Part shown: positions 17,480 through 25,975 of the stretch, piece by piece
Numbering within the stretch: position 1 is the stretch's first letter
Layout: each line of letters opens with the position of its first letter
Assembly: GCF_001729785.1 (NCBI RefSeq)
Contig: NZ_CP017183.1
Location: 2,108,001-2,172,000, forward strand
Direction of reading: 5' to 3'
DNA: 64,000 nucleotides
Source of the DNA: Enterobacter hormaechei subsp. xiangfangensis
GTDB lineage: Bacteria > Pseudomonadota > Gammaproteobacteria > Enterobacterales > Enterobacteriaceae
Made by a program: the position numbers and the translations under genes
Notes under the pieces: model-generated
What the model was told of the DNA's origin: nothing
What the model saw: the letters and a program-made list of their open reading frames with translations, nothing else
Database searches by the model: none

Positions 17480-17806
17480 ATGTTCAAAACGACGCTGCTT
17501 TTTTTCGCGACCGCGCTGTGCGAAATCATCGGATGCTTTTTGCCGTGGCTCTGGCTAAAGCGGGGCGCTTCCGCGCTGCTGCTGATCCCGGCGGGTGTGT
17601 CCCTGGCCCTTTTTGTCTGGCTGCTCACCCTGCATCCGGCCGCCAGCGGGAGGGTATATGCGGCCTACGGCGGAGTGTACGTCTGTACCGCGCTGCTGTG
17701 GCTGCGCGTTGTCGATGGCGTCCGGCTAAGCCTGTATGACTGGGCAGGCGCGCTGATTGCCCTGTGCGGCATGTTGATCATCGTGGCCGGTTGGGGACGC
17801 GCATAA
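17480..17806 (+). CDS. ynfA: YnfA, UPF0060 small multidrug-resistance-like membrane protein
   Basis: This 108-residue protein has four hydrophobic segments covering nearly its whole length. The family marks [14 protein letters not shown] near residues 14-27 and [12 protein letters not shown] near 57-68 are present. YnfA belongs to the SMR fold superfamily, and dye efflux has been reported for homologues. It is transcribed alone, divergent from ynfB. Confidence 0.92.
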   Translation: MFKTTLLFFATALCEIIGCFLPWLWLKRGASALLLIPAGVSLALFVWLLTLHPAASGRVYAAYGGVYVCTALLWLRVVDGVRLSLYDWAGALIALCGMLIIVAGWGRA

Positions 17807-17855
17807 GCGTCCTTATAGTGTGATCGCCCGCTGATTTTACGATCATTATACTTGT

Positions 17856-17864
17856 ATGGTAGTA
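17856..17864 (+). promoter_or_regulatory. Candidate RspR operator before rspA
   Basis: ATGGTAGTA, within TTGTATGGTAGTAGTGTAG, lies about 55 bases before the rspA start. The same 9-mer occurs once more, on the minus strand, just upstream of the regulator gene rspR (25029-25037). A shared word in front of a regulator and its presumed target suggests an operator. The assignment is inference. Confidence 0.4.
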
Positions 17865-17917
17865 GTGTAGTTGCGTAAATTTCCTGCATCACAACGAGCG
17901 ATGTAAGGAAATGGATT

Positions 17918-19132
17918 ATGAAGATTGTCGGGGCTGAAGTATTTGTCACCTGCCCGGGGCGTAACTTTGTCACCCTTAAAATTACGACCGATGAAGGCAT
18001 TGTCGGCCTGGGTGATGCCACGCTGAACGGACGCGAACTTTCCGTTGCCTCTTACCTGAAAGATCACCTGTGCCCTCAGCTGATTGGCCGCGATGCGCAC
18101 CGCATCGAAGATATCTGGCAGTTCTTCTATAAAGGCGCTTACTGGCGTCGTGGTCCGGTAACCATGTCAGCGATTTCTGCCGTGGATATGGCGCTATGGG
18201 ACATTAAGGCGAAAGCCGCGAACATGCCGCTCTATCAGCTTCTGGGCGGGGCTTCCCGGGAAGGAGTGATGGTTTATTGTCACACCACCGGGCACACCAT
18301 TGACGACGTGCTGGAAGATTATGCCCGTCATAAAGAGATGGGCTTCAAGGCAATTCGCGTGCAGTGCGGCGTGCCGGGAATGAAAACCACCTACGGCATG
18401 GCCAAAGGCAAAGGGCTGGCGTATGAACCTGCGACCAAGGGCGCTTGGCCGGAAGAGCAGCTGTGGTCCACCGAGAAATACCTCGACTTCACGCCCAAAC
18501 TGTTCGACGCAGTGCGCAGCCAGTTCGGTTTCAGTGAACATCTCCTTCACGACATGCACCACCGTCTGACGCCCATCGAAGCGGCGCGGTTCGGCAAAAG
18601 TATTGAAGATTACCGCCTGTTCTGGATGGAAGATCCGACTCCCGCTGAAAACCAGGAGTGTTTCCGCCTGATCCGCCAGCACACCGTCACGCCAATTGCG
18701 GTGGGGGAAGTGTTCAACAGCATCTGGGACTGCAAGCAGCTGATTGAAGAGCAGCTCATTGACTATATCCGCGCCACCATAACCCATGCGGGCGGCATCA
18801 CCGGGATGCGTCGCATTGCGGACTTTGCCTCACTCTACCAGGTGCGTACCGGCTCACACGGCCCGTCGGATCTGTCGCCGATTTGCCACGCCGCGGCGCT
18901 GCATTTTGACCTGTGGGTACCGAACTTTGGTGTGCAGGAGTATATGGGTTATTCAGAGCAGATGCTGGAAGTGTTCCCGCACAGCTGGCGCTTCGATAAC
19001 GGCTATATGCACCCGGGCGACAAGCCAGGGCTGGGCATTGAGTTTGATGAGAAGCTGGCAGCGAAATACCCGTACGATCCGGCTTATCTGCCGGTGGCCC
19101 GTCTGGAAGACGGCACTCTCTGGAACTGGTAA
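17918..19132 (+). CDS. rspA: RspA, enolase-superfamily sugar-acid dehydratase
   Basis: This 404-residue member of the mannonate-dehydratase subgroup has the magnesium ligands expected for the enolase superfamily: Asp212 (LLHDMHH), Glu238 (WMEDP) and Glu264 (AVGEVF). Arg147, Tyr159 and His214 match the catalytic positions of ManD-type enzymes. E. coli RspA, of equal length, has only weak D-mannonate dehydratase activity, so the natural substrate may differ; the older name refers to a starvation-sensing phenotype. It leads an operon with rspB and probably the transporter ydfJ. The ATG at 17918 follows TAAGGAAATGG. Confidence 0.93.
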   Translation: MKIVGAEVFVTCPGRNFVTLKITTDEGIVGLGDATLNGRELSVASYLKDHLCPQLIGRDAHRIEDIWQFFYKGAYWRRGPVTMSAISAVDMALWDIKAKAANMPLYQLLGGASREGVMVYCHTTGHTIDDVLEDYARHKEMGFKAIRVQCGVPGMKTTYGMAKGKGLAYEPATKGAWPEEQLWSTEKYLDFTPKLFDAVRSQFGFSEHLLHDMHHRLTPIEAARFGKSIEDYRLFWMEDPTPAENQECFRLIRQHTVTPIAVGEVFNSIWDCKQLIEEQLIDYIRATITHAGGITGMRRIADFASLYQVRTGSHGPSDLSPICHAAALHFDLWVPNFGVQEYMGYSEQMLEVFPHSWRFDNGYMHPGDKPGLGIEFDEKLAAKYPYDPAYLPVARLEDGTLWNW

Positions 19133-19146
19133 ACGAGGAGCGAATG

Positions 19147-20166
19147 ATGAAAAGCGTAGTGATCCAACAGCCGAATGCGCTGGAGATTGAGGAGCGTCCT
19201 CTCCCGTTGCCGGGGGCAGGCGACGTCCGCGTCAAAATTAAGCTCGCCGGTATCTGCGGTTCAGACAGCCATATCTATCGCGGGCATAACCCGTTTGCAA
19301 AATATCCGCGGGTAATCGGTCACGAATTCTTTGGCGAAATAGACGCGGTTGGCGAAGGCGTGGAGGGCACCCGACTCGGCCAGCGCGTTTCGGTGGATCC
19401 GGTGATCAGCTGCGGGCACTGTTACCCCTGTTCCGTCGGAAAACCGAACGTTTGCACCTCGCTGGTGGTGCTGGGCGTCCATCGCGACGGTGGTTTCAGC
19501 GAATACGCCGTCGTGCCGGCGAAAAATGCCTGGCACATTCCGGATGCGATCCCTGACAAACACGCGGTGATGGTTGAGCCATTCACCATTGCCGCCAACG
19601 TGACGGGGCAGGCGAAACCCACCGAACAGGACGTGGCGCTGATCTACGGCGCAGGCCCGATGGGGCTGGTCACCGTGCAGGCGCTGAAGGGCGTTTACAA
19701 GGTGAAGCAGGTCATCGTGGTAGACCGCATTGATGAGCGGCTGGAGATGGCGCAACGCAGCGGCGCAGACTGGGTCTTCAACAACGGCGAGCAGTCGTTA
19801 CAGACTGCGCTGGATGAAAAAGGCATCAAGCCGACATTAATCATCGATGCTGCCTGTCATCCGTCCATTTTGCAGGAAGCGATTACGCTGGCGTCTCCGG
19901 CGGCGCGCATCGTGCTGATGGGATTTTCCAGCGACCCGAGCCAGATCGTGCAGCAGGGGATCACCGGCAAAGAGCTGTCGATCTTCTCTTCGCGCCTGAA
20001 TGCCAACAAATTCCCGGTGGTCATTGACTGGCTGGAAAAAGGGCTGATCGACCCTGAAAAACTGGTCACCCATACATTTGACTATCACCACGTTACAGAC
20101 GCCATCGAACTGTTTGAAAAAGACCAGCGGCAGTGCTGCAAAGTCTTGCTCACGTTCGACCAATAA
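19147..20166 (+). CDS. rspB: RspB, zinc-dependent alcohol/polyol dehydrogenase
   Basis: This 339-residue medium-chain NAD(P)-dependent dehydrogenase shows catalytic-zinc residues in GICGSD (Cys37) and GHEFFG (His59, Glu60), and the structural zinc site Cys89, Cys92, Cys95, Cys103. The nucleotide loop is YGAGPMGL near 175. Two ATGs are adjacent; the second (19147) is six bases from GAGGAG and gives the E. coli length, while the first is only three away. It follows rspA by 14 bases and probably oxidises the sugar acid or polyol feeding RspA. Confidence 0.93.
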   Translation: MKSVVIQQPNALEIEERPLPLPGAGDVRVKIKLAGICGSDSHIYRGHNPFAKYPRVIGHEFFGEIDAVGEGVEGTRLGQRVSVDPVISCGHCYPCSVGKPNVCTSLVVLGVHRDGGFSEYAVVPAKNAWHIPDAIPDKHAVMVEPFTIAANVTGQAKPTEQDVALIYGAGPMGLVTVQALKGVYKVKQVIVVDRIDERLEMAQRSGADWVFNNGEQSLQTALDEKGIKPTLIIDAACHPSILQEAITLASPAARIVLMGFSSDPSQIVQQGITGKELSIFSSRLNANKFPVVIDWLEKGLIDPEKLVTHTFDYHHVTDAIELFEKDQRQCCKVLLTFDQ

Positions 20167-20181
20167 TAATTCACGCGGTTA

Positions 20182-20203
20182 AGAGCCTGCGAAGACAGGC
20201 TCT
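20182..20203 (+). terminator. Hairpin between rspB and ydfJ
   Basis: AGAGCCTG and CAGGCTCT form a perfect 8-bp stem with a 6-base loop, followed by AAGTGG and no T run. It is more likely an mRNA-stabilising or attenuating element inside the operon than a true terminator. Confidence 0.45.
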
Positions 20204-20239
20204 AAGTGGTACGCATCTTACCTTTCAGAGATAGCCATT

Positions 20240-21619
20240 ATGACTCAAGCACAACCTCAAAGAAGTACGTCAGATTTGGTGAAAGCCGCCGTATCTGGCT
20301 GGCTGGGCACCGCCCTGGAATTTATGGATTTCCAGCTCTACTCCCTTGGCGCCGCGCTGGTGTTTCATGAAATTTTCTTCCCTGAGCAATCGGCGGCCAT
20401 GGCGCTGATCCTGGCGATGGGCACCTACGGCGCAGGCTACATCGCGCGTATCGTCGGGGCATTTATCTTCGGCAGAATGGGCGACAGAATTGGCCGTAAA
20501 AAAGTGCTGTTTATCACCATCACCATGATGGGGATCTGTACCACCTTAATCGGCGTGCTGCCGACCTACGCGCAGATCGGGATTTTCGCACCGGTGCTGC
20601 TGGTGACGCTGCGTATTATTCAGGGGCTTGGCGCGGGGGCAGAAATCTCCGGTGCGGGCACCATGCTGGCGGAGTACGCGCCGAAGGGTAAACGCGGCAT
20701 CATCTCCTCGCTGGTGGCCATGGGCACCAACTGCGGAACGCTGAGCGCCACGGCGATCTGGGCCGTGATGTTCTTTGCCCTCGATCGTGAAGAACTTATT
20801 GCCTGGGGCTGGCGCGTGCCATTCCTCGCCAGCGTGGTGGTGATGATCTTCGCCATCTGGCTGCGTATGAACCTTAAAGAGAGCCCGGTGTTTGAGAAGG
20901 TTAACGACGCCGAAACCGTTGCGCCAGCGGCGGCGCAGGATACCTCATTAGGCGCGATGTTTAAGAGCAAATCGTTCTGGCTGGCGACGGGGCTGCGCTT
21001 TGGCCAGGCCGGTAACTCTGGGCTTATCCAGACCTTCCTTGCCGGGTATCTGGTGCAGACGCTGTTATTTGATAAGGCGATCCCAACCGATGCGCTGATG
21101 ATCAGTTCGATTCTCGGCTTCCTCACCATTCCGCTGCTGGGCTGGCTGTCCGATAAAGTGGGGCGCCGTCTGCCGTATATCATCCTTAACATTTCAGCCA
21201 TTATTCTGGCTTACCCGATGCTGTCGATTATTGTTGATAAGAGTTACGCGCCGGGCGTGATTATGCTCTCTATCATCGTTATTCATAACTTTGCGGTCCT
21301 CGGGCTGTTTGCGCTGGAAAACATCACCATGGCAGAGATGTTTGGTTCGCGGAACCGCTTTACCCGCATGGCAATCTCGAAAGAGGCGGGAGGGCTGGTG
21401 GCCGTAGGCTTTGGTCCGGTGCTGGCGGGGATCTTCTGCAATATGACCGGGTCCTGGTGGCCAATTGTGGCGATGCTGGTGGCGTACTCGCTGATTGGGC
21501 TGGTCTCCGCTTTGCTGATGCCGGAAGTGCGCGACCGCGATCTGAGTGAAGCCGAAGATGCAGCCGAAGCGCCGCATAAAGAAGCGGTAGCCTACGGCGC
21601 GCTCTCTTCACGCCGCTAG
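20240..21619 (+). CDS. ydfJ: YdfJ, MFS (metabolite:H+ symporter) transporter
   Basis: This 459-residue protein has twelve hydrophobic segments and belongs to the metabolite:proton symporter branch of the MFS. The loop 2-3 motif GRMGDRIGRKKVL is at about residues 79-91, and RIIQGLGAGAEISGAGTMLAEYAPKGKRG around 122-150 is typical of the group. Its position after rspA-rspB suggests import of the sugar acid they use. The C-terminal tail is charged and cytoplasmic. It is complete here and has the length expected of its family. Substrate unknown. Confidence 0.87.
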   Translation: MTQAQPQRSTSDLVKAAVSGWLGTALEFMDFQLYSLGAALVFHEIFFPEQSAAMALILAMGTYGAGYIARIVGAFIFGRMGDRIGRKKVLFITITMMGICTTLIGVLPTYAQIGIFAPVLLVTLRIIQGLGAGAEISGAGTMLAEYAPKGKRGIISSLVAMGTNCGTLSATAIWAVMFFALDREELIAWGWRVPFLASVVVMIFAIWLRMNLKESPVFEKVNDAETVAPAAAQDTSLGAMFKSKSFWLATGLRFGQAGNSGLIQTFLAGYLVQTLLFDKAIPTDALMISSILGFLTIPLLGWLSDKVGRRLPYIILNISAIILAYPMLSIIVDKSYAPGVIMLSIIVIHNFAVLGLFALENITMAEMFGSRNRFTRMAISKEAGGLVAVGFGPVLAGIFCNMTGSWWPIVAMLVAYSLIGLVSALLMPEVRDRDLSEAEDAAEAPHKEAVAYGALSSRR

Positions 21620-21631
21620 TGGTTTACATCT

Positions 21632-21647
21632 TGTGTTACCTGTCACA
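21632..21647 (+). promoter_or_regulatory. Candidate CRP site upstream of ydfI
   Basis: TGTGTTACCTGTCACA matches TGTGA-N6-TCACA at 9 of 10 conserved positions. It lies 13 bases after ydfJ and about 200 bases before ydfI in a 223-bp spacer. CRP control would suit a sugar-acid gene. Confidence 0.6.
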
Positions 21648-21842
21648 CAACTTTTTACTGATGTCACACCACATGGCGAAAAGTTAATGTAAATCAAGAT
21701 CTGAAAACGACGTATCAGTATGGTTAATGGCAGCGTTTTTTGACTCCGACTGCCATTCTAGTTGGTGTAGTCAGCAGGCGCTGCCGCTCTGAAAAGGAAG
21801 CGGCAGCGGATCACAGCGTTCATTAATTAACGAGTCTCAATC

Positions 21843-23306
21843 ATGGAAAACCAGTTATTACAGGCGAAGGCAACGCGTCCTCAGTACGATCGCGACAGCC
21901 TCAAGGCACGCATTGTTCATTTAGGGTTTGGCGCGTTCCACCGCGCGCACCAGGCGGTGTACACCGATATACTCGCCGCAGAACAGGGCAGCGACTGGGG
22001 TTACTGCGAAGTTAACCTGATTGGCGGCGAACAGCAGGTCGCCGATCTGAAGGCACAGGATAACCTTTATACCGTGGCAGAGATGTCTGCCGATGCGTGG
22101 ACAGCGCGCGTGGTCGGCGTCGTCAAAAACGCGCTGCATGCGCAGGTCGACGGGCTGGAAACCGTGTTGGCGGCGCTGTGCGAGCCACAGGTCGCCATTG
22201 TTTCCCTGACCATCACCGAGAAAGGGTATTGCCATTCCCCGGCAACAGGACAACTGATGTTCGATCATCCGTTAATCGTTGCCGACCTGCAAAACCTCCA
22301 TCAGCCGAAATCTGCGCCGGGCGTCGTGGTTGAAGCGTTGGCGCGGCGTAAGGCGGCGGGGCTGCCAGCATTCAGCGTGATGTCATGCGATAACATGCCG
22401 GAGAACGGCCACGTGATGCGCAATGTCACCTGCGCCTACGCGCGCGCTGTTGACGGCGAACTGGCCGACTGGATTGAAGCGAACGTCACCTTCCCGTCAA
22501 CCATGGTGGACCGTATTGTGCCCGCCGTCACGGCTGACACGCTGGATAAAATCGAACAGCTGACCGGCGTACGCGATCCGGCAGGTGTCGCCTGCGAGCC
22601 GTTCCGCCAGTGGGTGGTGGAAGATAATTTCGTCGCCGGACGTCCAAAGTGGGAAAAGGCCGGTGCGGAACTGGTTTCTGATGTCATTCCGTTTGAAGAG
22701 ATGAAGCTGCGAATGCTTAACGGCAGCCACTCGTTCCTGGCCTATCTCGGCTACCTTGCCGGTTATCAGCACATTAACGACTGCATGGAAGATGAACATT
22801 ATCGCGTAGCCGCGCATGCGCTGATGCTGAAAGAGCAGGCGCCGACTCTGAAAGTAAAGGGGGTGGATTTAGCTCACTATGCTGACCTGTTGATCGCGCG
22901 CTACAGCAATCCGGCCCTGCGTCACCGCACCTGGCAAATCGCCATGGACGGTAGCCAGAAATTGCCGCAGCGGATGCTCGATTCCGTGCGCTGGCACCTG
23001 GTCCACCAGAAACCCTTCCCGCTGCTGGCCCTCGGTGTGGCGGGCTGGATGCGTTATGTCGGCGGTGTGGATGAGCAGGGTAACCCGATTGAGGTGAGTG
23101 ACCCGCAGCTGGCGGTGATTCAGGCGGCGGTAAACGGTAGCGCTGAAGGCGAAAGCCGCGTTAATGCGCTGTTGGGCATTGAGGCTATTTTCGGTAACGA
23201 GCTGCCGAAGGACGCGGTGTTTGTGGCGTCGGTCATGCATGCTTATCAGACGTTGCTGCAAAAAGGCGCGAAGGCCACGGTTGCTGAGTACGCCACCCGG
23301 CTTTAA
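21843..23306 (+). CDS. ydfI: YdfI, mannitol dehydrogenase-family (mannonate/fructuronate type) oxidoreductase
   Basis: This 487-residue NAD-dependent polyol/uronate dehydrogenase is of the UxuB/MtlD family. The N-terminal nucleotide fold begins [19 protein letters not shown] near residues 24-42. The catalytic segment is [18 protein letters not shown] near 290-307, where the lysine acts as general base. E. coli YdfI (486 residues) is the counterpart. It would reduce or oxidise a hexuronate/aldonate related to the RspA-RspB pathway. It has its own spacer with a candidate CRP site and a palindromic terminator. Confidence 0.9.
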   Translation: MENQLLQAKATRPQYDRDSLKARIVHLGFGAFHRAHQAVYTDILAAEQGSDWGYCEVNLIGGEQQVADLKAQDNLYTVAEMSADAWTARVVGVVKNALHAQVDGLETVLAALCEPQVAIVSLTITEKGYCHSPATGQLMFDHPLIVADLQNLHQPKSAPGVVVEALARRKAAGLPAFSVMSCDNMPENGHVMRNVTCAYARAVDGELADWIEANVTFPSTMVDRIVPAVTADTLDKIEQLTGVRDPAGVACEPFRQWVVEDNFVAGRPKWEKAGAELVSDVIPFEEMKLRMLNGSHSFLAYLGYLAGYQHINDCMEDEHYRVAAHALMLKEQAPTLKVKGVDLAHYADLLIARYSNPALRHRTWQIAMDGSQKLPQRMLDSVRWHLVHQKPFPLLALGVAGWMRYVGGVDEQGNPIEVSDPQLAVIQAAVNGSAEGESRVNALLGIEAIFGNELPKDAVFVASVMHAYQTLLQKGAKATVAEYATRL

Positions 23307-23312
23307 CGCTAT

Positions 23313-23340
23313 GACATGCCGCCGTCCGCGGCGGCATGTC
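23313..23340. terminator. Long perfect hairpin between ydfI and ydfZ
   Basis: GACATGCCGCCG and its exact complement form a 12-bp stem with loop TCCG. It lies 6 bases past ydfI and 10 bases past ydfZ, the two being convergent. No T run follows on either strand, so it may protect 3' ends as much as terminate. Confidence 0.6.
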
Positions 23341-23350
23341 GGGGCGCAGC

Positions 23351-23554
23351 TTAGTGCATCCCCAGGCGAATCAGCTCAATCGGTTCGAACTTACCTTCGC
23401 ATCCTTCCACTTCAACCGTTTTACCACGACGCACCTGCTCGGCATTAAGGCCGTCGCTGTGGATCGCTTTAATCACGCCGAACTGACCTGTGCCGCTAAT
23501 CATGACGCGGCTGCCAGTGGTGATTGCATTTCGGTTACGGTCGTATGTCATCAT
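23351..23554 (-). CDS. ydfZ: YdfZ, small FNR-regulated protein (selenium-associated)
   Basis: This 67-residue protein is the counterpart of E. coli Ydf[24 protein letters not shown] at the start, [12 protein letters not shown] in the middle, and LIRLGM at the end. It has one cysteine (in VEGCE) and no selenocysteine codon; YdfZ has been reported to bind selenium. The start at 23554 follows GAGGAG and gives the E. coli length; an in-frame ATG six codons upstream is less suitable. A near-perfect FNR box and a matching -10 precede it. Confidence 0.9.
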   Translation of the reverse strand: MMTYDRNRNAITTGSRVMISGTGQFGVIKAIHSDGLNAEQVRRGKTVEVEGCEGKFEPIELIRLGMH

Positions 23555-23621
23555 GGTATTTTCTCCTCTCATACTTATCCGCTACGGCGCTAATTCGACG
23601 GCTGCCGTTCACGGGGCACTA

Positions 23622-23627
23622 TTAATA
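23622..23627 (-). promoter_or_regulatory. -10 element of the ydfZ promoter
   Basis: Minus-strand TATTAA is four of six to consensus. It predicts a start near 23615, which is 41.5 bases from the centre of the FNR box at 23650-23663, exactly the class II FNR geometry. Confidence 0.6.
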
Positions 23628-23649
23628 CGCCTCTCTTTAACGAAATTAT

Positions 23650-23663
23650 TTGCTTTTGATCAA
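23650..23663 (-). promoter_or_regulatory. FNR box of ydfZ
   Basis: Minus-strand TTGATCAAAAGCAA matches TTGAT-N4-ATCAA at 9 of 10 positions. ydfZ is known as an FNR-activated gene in E. coli. Confidence 0.75.
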
Positions 23664-23841
23664 GCTCACACTTTTTTCTTATTTCATGCAGGCGTTGACG
23701 GTTAAGGACACCACTTTACAAAGCGGACAGTTATTTTCCTTAATTGATAGTTTCCGGATGCAAGTGTTTAGGCTTTGTTTATATCCACAATGTCATTCTG
23801 GAGACAGAAAATAACCCTTCATCGGAAAAGGAGTCAGGCTT

Positions 23842-24273
23842 ATGTATAAGAAAATTTTGATGCCTGTTGACGTGTTTGAAATGGATTTGAGCGATAAAGC
23901 GGTACGCCATGCGGTCAACCTCGCGAAGGCGGAAGGCGCGACGATCACCCTGGTCAACATTCTCCCTAACAGCAGCCGTTCGTTACTGCGGGGGTTCAAT
24001 GCCGATATTAAGAAGTTCGAAGAGTATATGACCGCCGAGTCTGATAAGAAGATGAAGGCGCTGAAACGGCTCTTTGATATGTCCCCGGAAAATATTGATT
24101 GTGAAGTTCGCTTCGGCAACGTACGCGATGAAATCATCAAGCTCAGCAAAGAGGGGAAATATGACGTTATTGTTATTGGATCAAGAAACCCGAGCATGAC
24201 AACCCATCTGCTGGGTTCAAATGCTGAAACTATCCTGCGCTACGCCACTATTCCAGTATTAGTGGTCCGCTAA
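23842..24273 (+). CDS. Universal stress protein (UspG-like)
   Basis: This 143-residue UspA-domain protein opens MYKKILMPVDVFEMDLSDKAVRHA, very like UspG. It ends with the nucleotide-binding signature G-x2-(x)G-x9-GS seen as VIGSRNPSMTTHLLGSNAETILRYATIPVLVVR at residues 111-143. It is probably an ATP-binding cytoplasmic dimer induced under stress. It is a single gene between ydfZ and rspR, with 287 bp from the ydfZ start. It differs enough from UspG elsewhere to be a paralogue, so no symbol is given. Confidence 0.87.
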   Translation: MYKKILMPVDVFEMDLSDKAVRHAVNLAKAEGATITLVNILPNSSRSLLRGFNADIKKFEEYMTAESDKKMKALKRLFDMSPENIDCEVRFGNVRDEIIKLSKEGKYDVIVIGSRNPSMTTHLLGSNAETILRYATIPVLVVR

Positions 24274-24279
24274 TTACTT

Positions 24280-24307
24280 CGCCGCAACCGAAAGGGGGCG
24301 GCGAGGT
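24280..24307 (+). terminator. Terminator after the universal stress gene
   Basis: CGCCGC and GCGGCG form a 6-bp stem around a 12-base loop 7 bases after the stop, followed by AGGTTTTATT. It is of moderate strength and abuts the convergent rspR 3' end. Confidence 0.5.
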
Positions 24308-24308
24308 T

Positions 24309-24995
24309 TTATTCTTCGCTGAACCACTCGCGGTTTTCCTGACGAATTAACTGAACTGACTCACTAATTTCCTGAAGGTGAAGCGTCATCGCTTTATCTA
24401 CGGCTTCCACGTCGCGTTTTTCCAGCGCGCTGAAAATATCATGATGCTGGCGCAGCAACATCTCTGGCGGAGAAACATGGTCGAGGCTCATGTAGCGCAC
24501 GCGGTCGATGGTCGCTTTGATGTTTTCAACGGTATCCCACGCGAGCTGGCACTCGGCGATCTGCGCCAGTTTTTGGTGAAACTCGTCGTCCAGCTGGAAA
24601 AAGTCGTTTAACTGTTTGCGGTCGATGGCGATTCGTTGCTGATGCAGGTTTTGCTCCAGCAGGTAGCACTGGTTATCGTTGATGAGCGACGCGGCGCGAC
24701 GCACCACGGCGCACTCGATGGCCTGGCGAACAAAACAGCCATTCCGTACCTGCGAAAGCGAAATTTTATTTACATAGCTGCCGCGCTGTGGGCGGATCTG
24801 AATAAGTCCGTTTTCTGCGAGTTTAATAAACGCCTCGCGCACGGGCTGACGGGAAACGTCAAAACGTACCGAAACCTCTTTTTCTGAGAGTGGCGTTCCC
24901 GGTGGGATCAGGCAGCGAACAATATCACGGCGTAAGATGCGATATATTTGCTGATTAACGGGCTGGGTAGGATTAAGTTGCGATTCAGCGGCCAT
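24309..24995 (-). CDS. rspR: RspR (YdfH), GntR/FCD-family regulator of rspAB
   Basis: This 228-residue regulator has an N-terminal winged helix of the GntR type ([54 protein letters not shown], about residues 12-65) and a C-terminal FCD ligand domain with the metal-site pattern D/E..F H..L. It has the same length and much the same sequence as E. coli YdfH, a repressor of rspAB. A 9-mer (ATGGTAGTA) just upstream recurs before rspA, suggesting autoregulation. The effector is unknown, presumably a sugar acid. Confidence 0.93.
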   Translation of the reverse strand: MAAESQLNPTQPVNQQIYRILRRDIVRCLIPPGTPLSEKEVSVRFDVSRQPVREAFIKLAENGLIQIRPQRGSYVNKISLSQVRNGCFVRQAIECAVVRRAASLINDNQCYLLEQNLHQQRIAIDRKQLNDFFQLDDEFHQKLAQIAECQLAWDTVENIKATIDRVRYMSLDHVSPPEMLLRQHHDIFSALEKRDVEAVDKAMTLHLQEISESVQLIRQENREWFSEE

Positions 24996-25028
24996 GGGTT
25001 GTGATTTCTCAGAGAGTTAACCTGAACA

Positions 25029-25037
25029 TACTACCAT
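25029..25037 (-). promoter_or_regulatory. Candidate RspR operator before rspR
   Basis: TACTACCAT on the plus strand reads ATGGTAGTA on the rspR strand and repeats the 9-mer in front of rspA. It lies 34 bases upstream of the rspR ATG. Confidence 0.4.
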
Positions 25038-25085
25038 TCTTTTCCCTGCCATCACATACCCGGCCCGCAGGCCGGGAAGGGTGAA

Positions 25086-25832
25086 TTACCCGCGATGCAC
25101 GCTGAGTCCGGCATAGGTCTGGCTGACGGGCATCATCTCAACCGTGTTGATGTTGACATGCTTCGGCAAATTCGCGACCCACCAGACGGTTTCGGTGATA
25201 TCTTCCGGCGTCAGCGCATTCGCGTTTTCATAGGTTTTATCCGCTTTCGCGTCATCGCCTTTGAAACGCACGTTGGAGAATTCGGTTCCGCCTACCAGAC
25301 CCGGCTCAACATCGGTCACGCGGATCGCAGTTCCGTGCAGGTCGGTGCGCAGGTTCAGACTGAACTGGCGGACAAAGGCTTTGGTCGCGCCATAGACGTT
25401 GCCGCCCGCGTAAGGCCAGCTTCCGGCGGTGGAACCGATGTTAATGATATGACCACGGTTACGTTCAACCATGCCCGGCAGCACGGCGCGGGTCATGTAC
25501 ACCAGGCCTTTGTTGTTGGTGTCGATCATGTTCTCCCAGTCTTCCACGCTGGCTTTGTGGGCAGGCTCCATACCCAGCGCCAGGCCAGCGTTATTGACCA
25601 GCACGTCAATTTCACGCCATTCGGCAGGCAGGTTGGCAATCATCTCTTCAATGGCGGCGCGGTTGCGGACGTCCAGCTGTGCGGTCAGAATGCTGTCACC
25701 CAGCTCGTCTTTTAGCTCCTGCAAACGCTCCTGACGACGCCCCGTTGCAATCACTTTGTGTCCGTTGGCGACGAAGCGACGCGTGATGCTTTCACCAAAA
25801 CCCGCTGTCGCCCCGGTAACTAAAATAATCAT
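25086..25832 (-). CDS. ydfG: YdfG, NADP-dependent 3-hydroxy acid/serine dehydrogenase
   Basis: This 248-residue short-chain dehydrogenase oxidises L-allo-threonine, serine and 3-hydroxy acids, and acts on malonic semialdehyde (as RutE/YdfG types do). The nucleotide motif is TGATAGFG near residues 6-13, followed by NNAG. The catalytic pattern is Ser in GSTAGSWPY with YGATK. The start at 25832 gives the E. coli length; the frame is open 44 codons further upstream into the divergent spacer without similarity. It is divergent from dcp. Confidence 0.94.
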   Translation of the reverse strand: MIILVTGATAGFGESITRRFVANGHKVIATGRRQERLQELKDELGDSILTAQLDVRNRAAIEEMIANLPAEWREIDVLVNNAGLALGMEPAHKASVEDWENMIDTNNKGLVYMTRAVLPGMVERNRGHIINIGSTAGSWPYAGGNVYGATKAFVRQFSLNLRTDLHGTAIRVTDVEPGLVGGTEFSNVRFKGDDAKADKTYENANALTPEDITETVWWVANLPKHVNINTVEMMPVSQTYAGLSVHRG

Positions 25833-25975
25833 CTCACTGTTCCTCAACGCTTTTTGTGTTGTACTAACATAGCACGCTCTCCGGCACGTCGTTAAGGCAA
25901 CATTTGTATGACGCCATTGCAGGCTGGCGCAGGCTGGCCTACTCTGGGGAGAAATACCGTGCACAGGAGTAAACG

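Noticed and set aside
23351..23554. A selenocysteine codon in ydfZ
   Set aside because: The reading frame has no internal TGA; any selenium binding would be through the ordinary cysteine.
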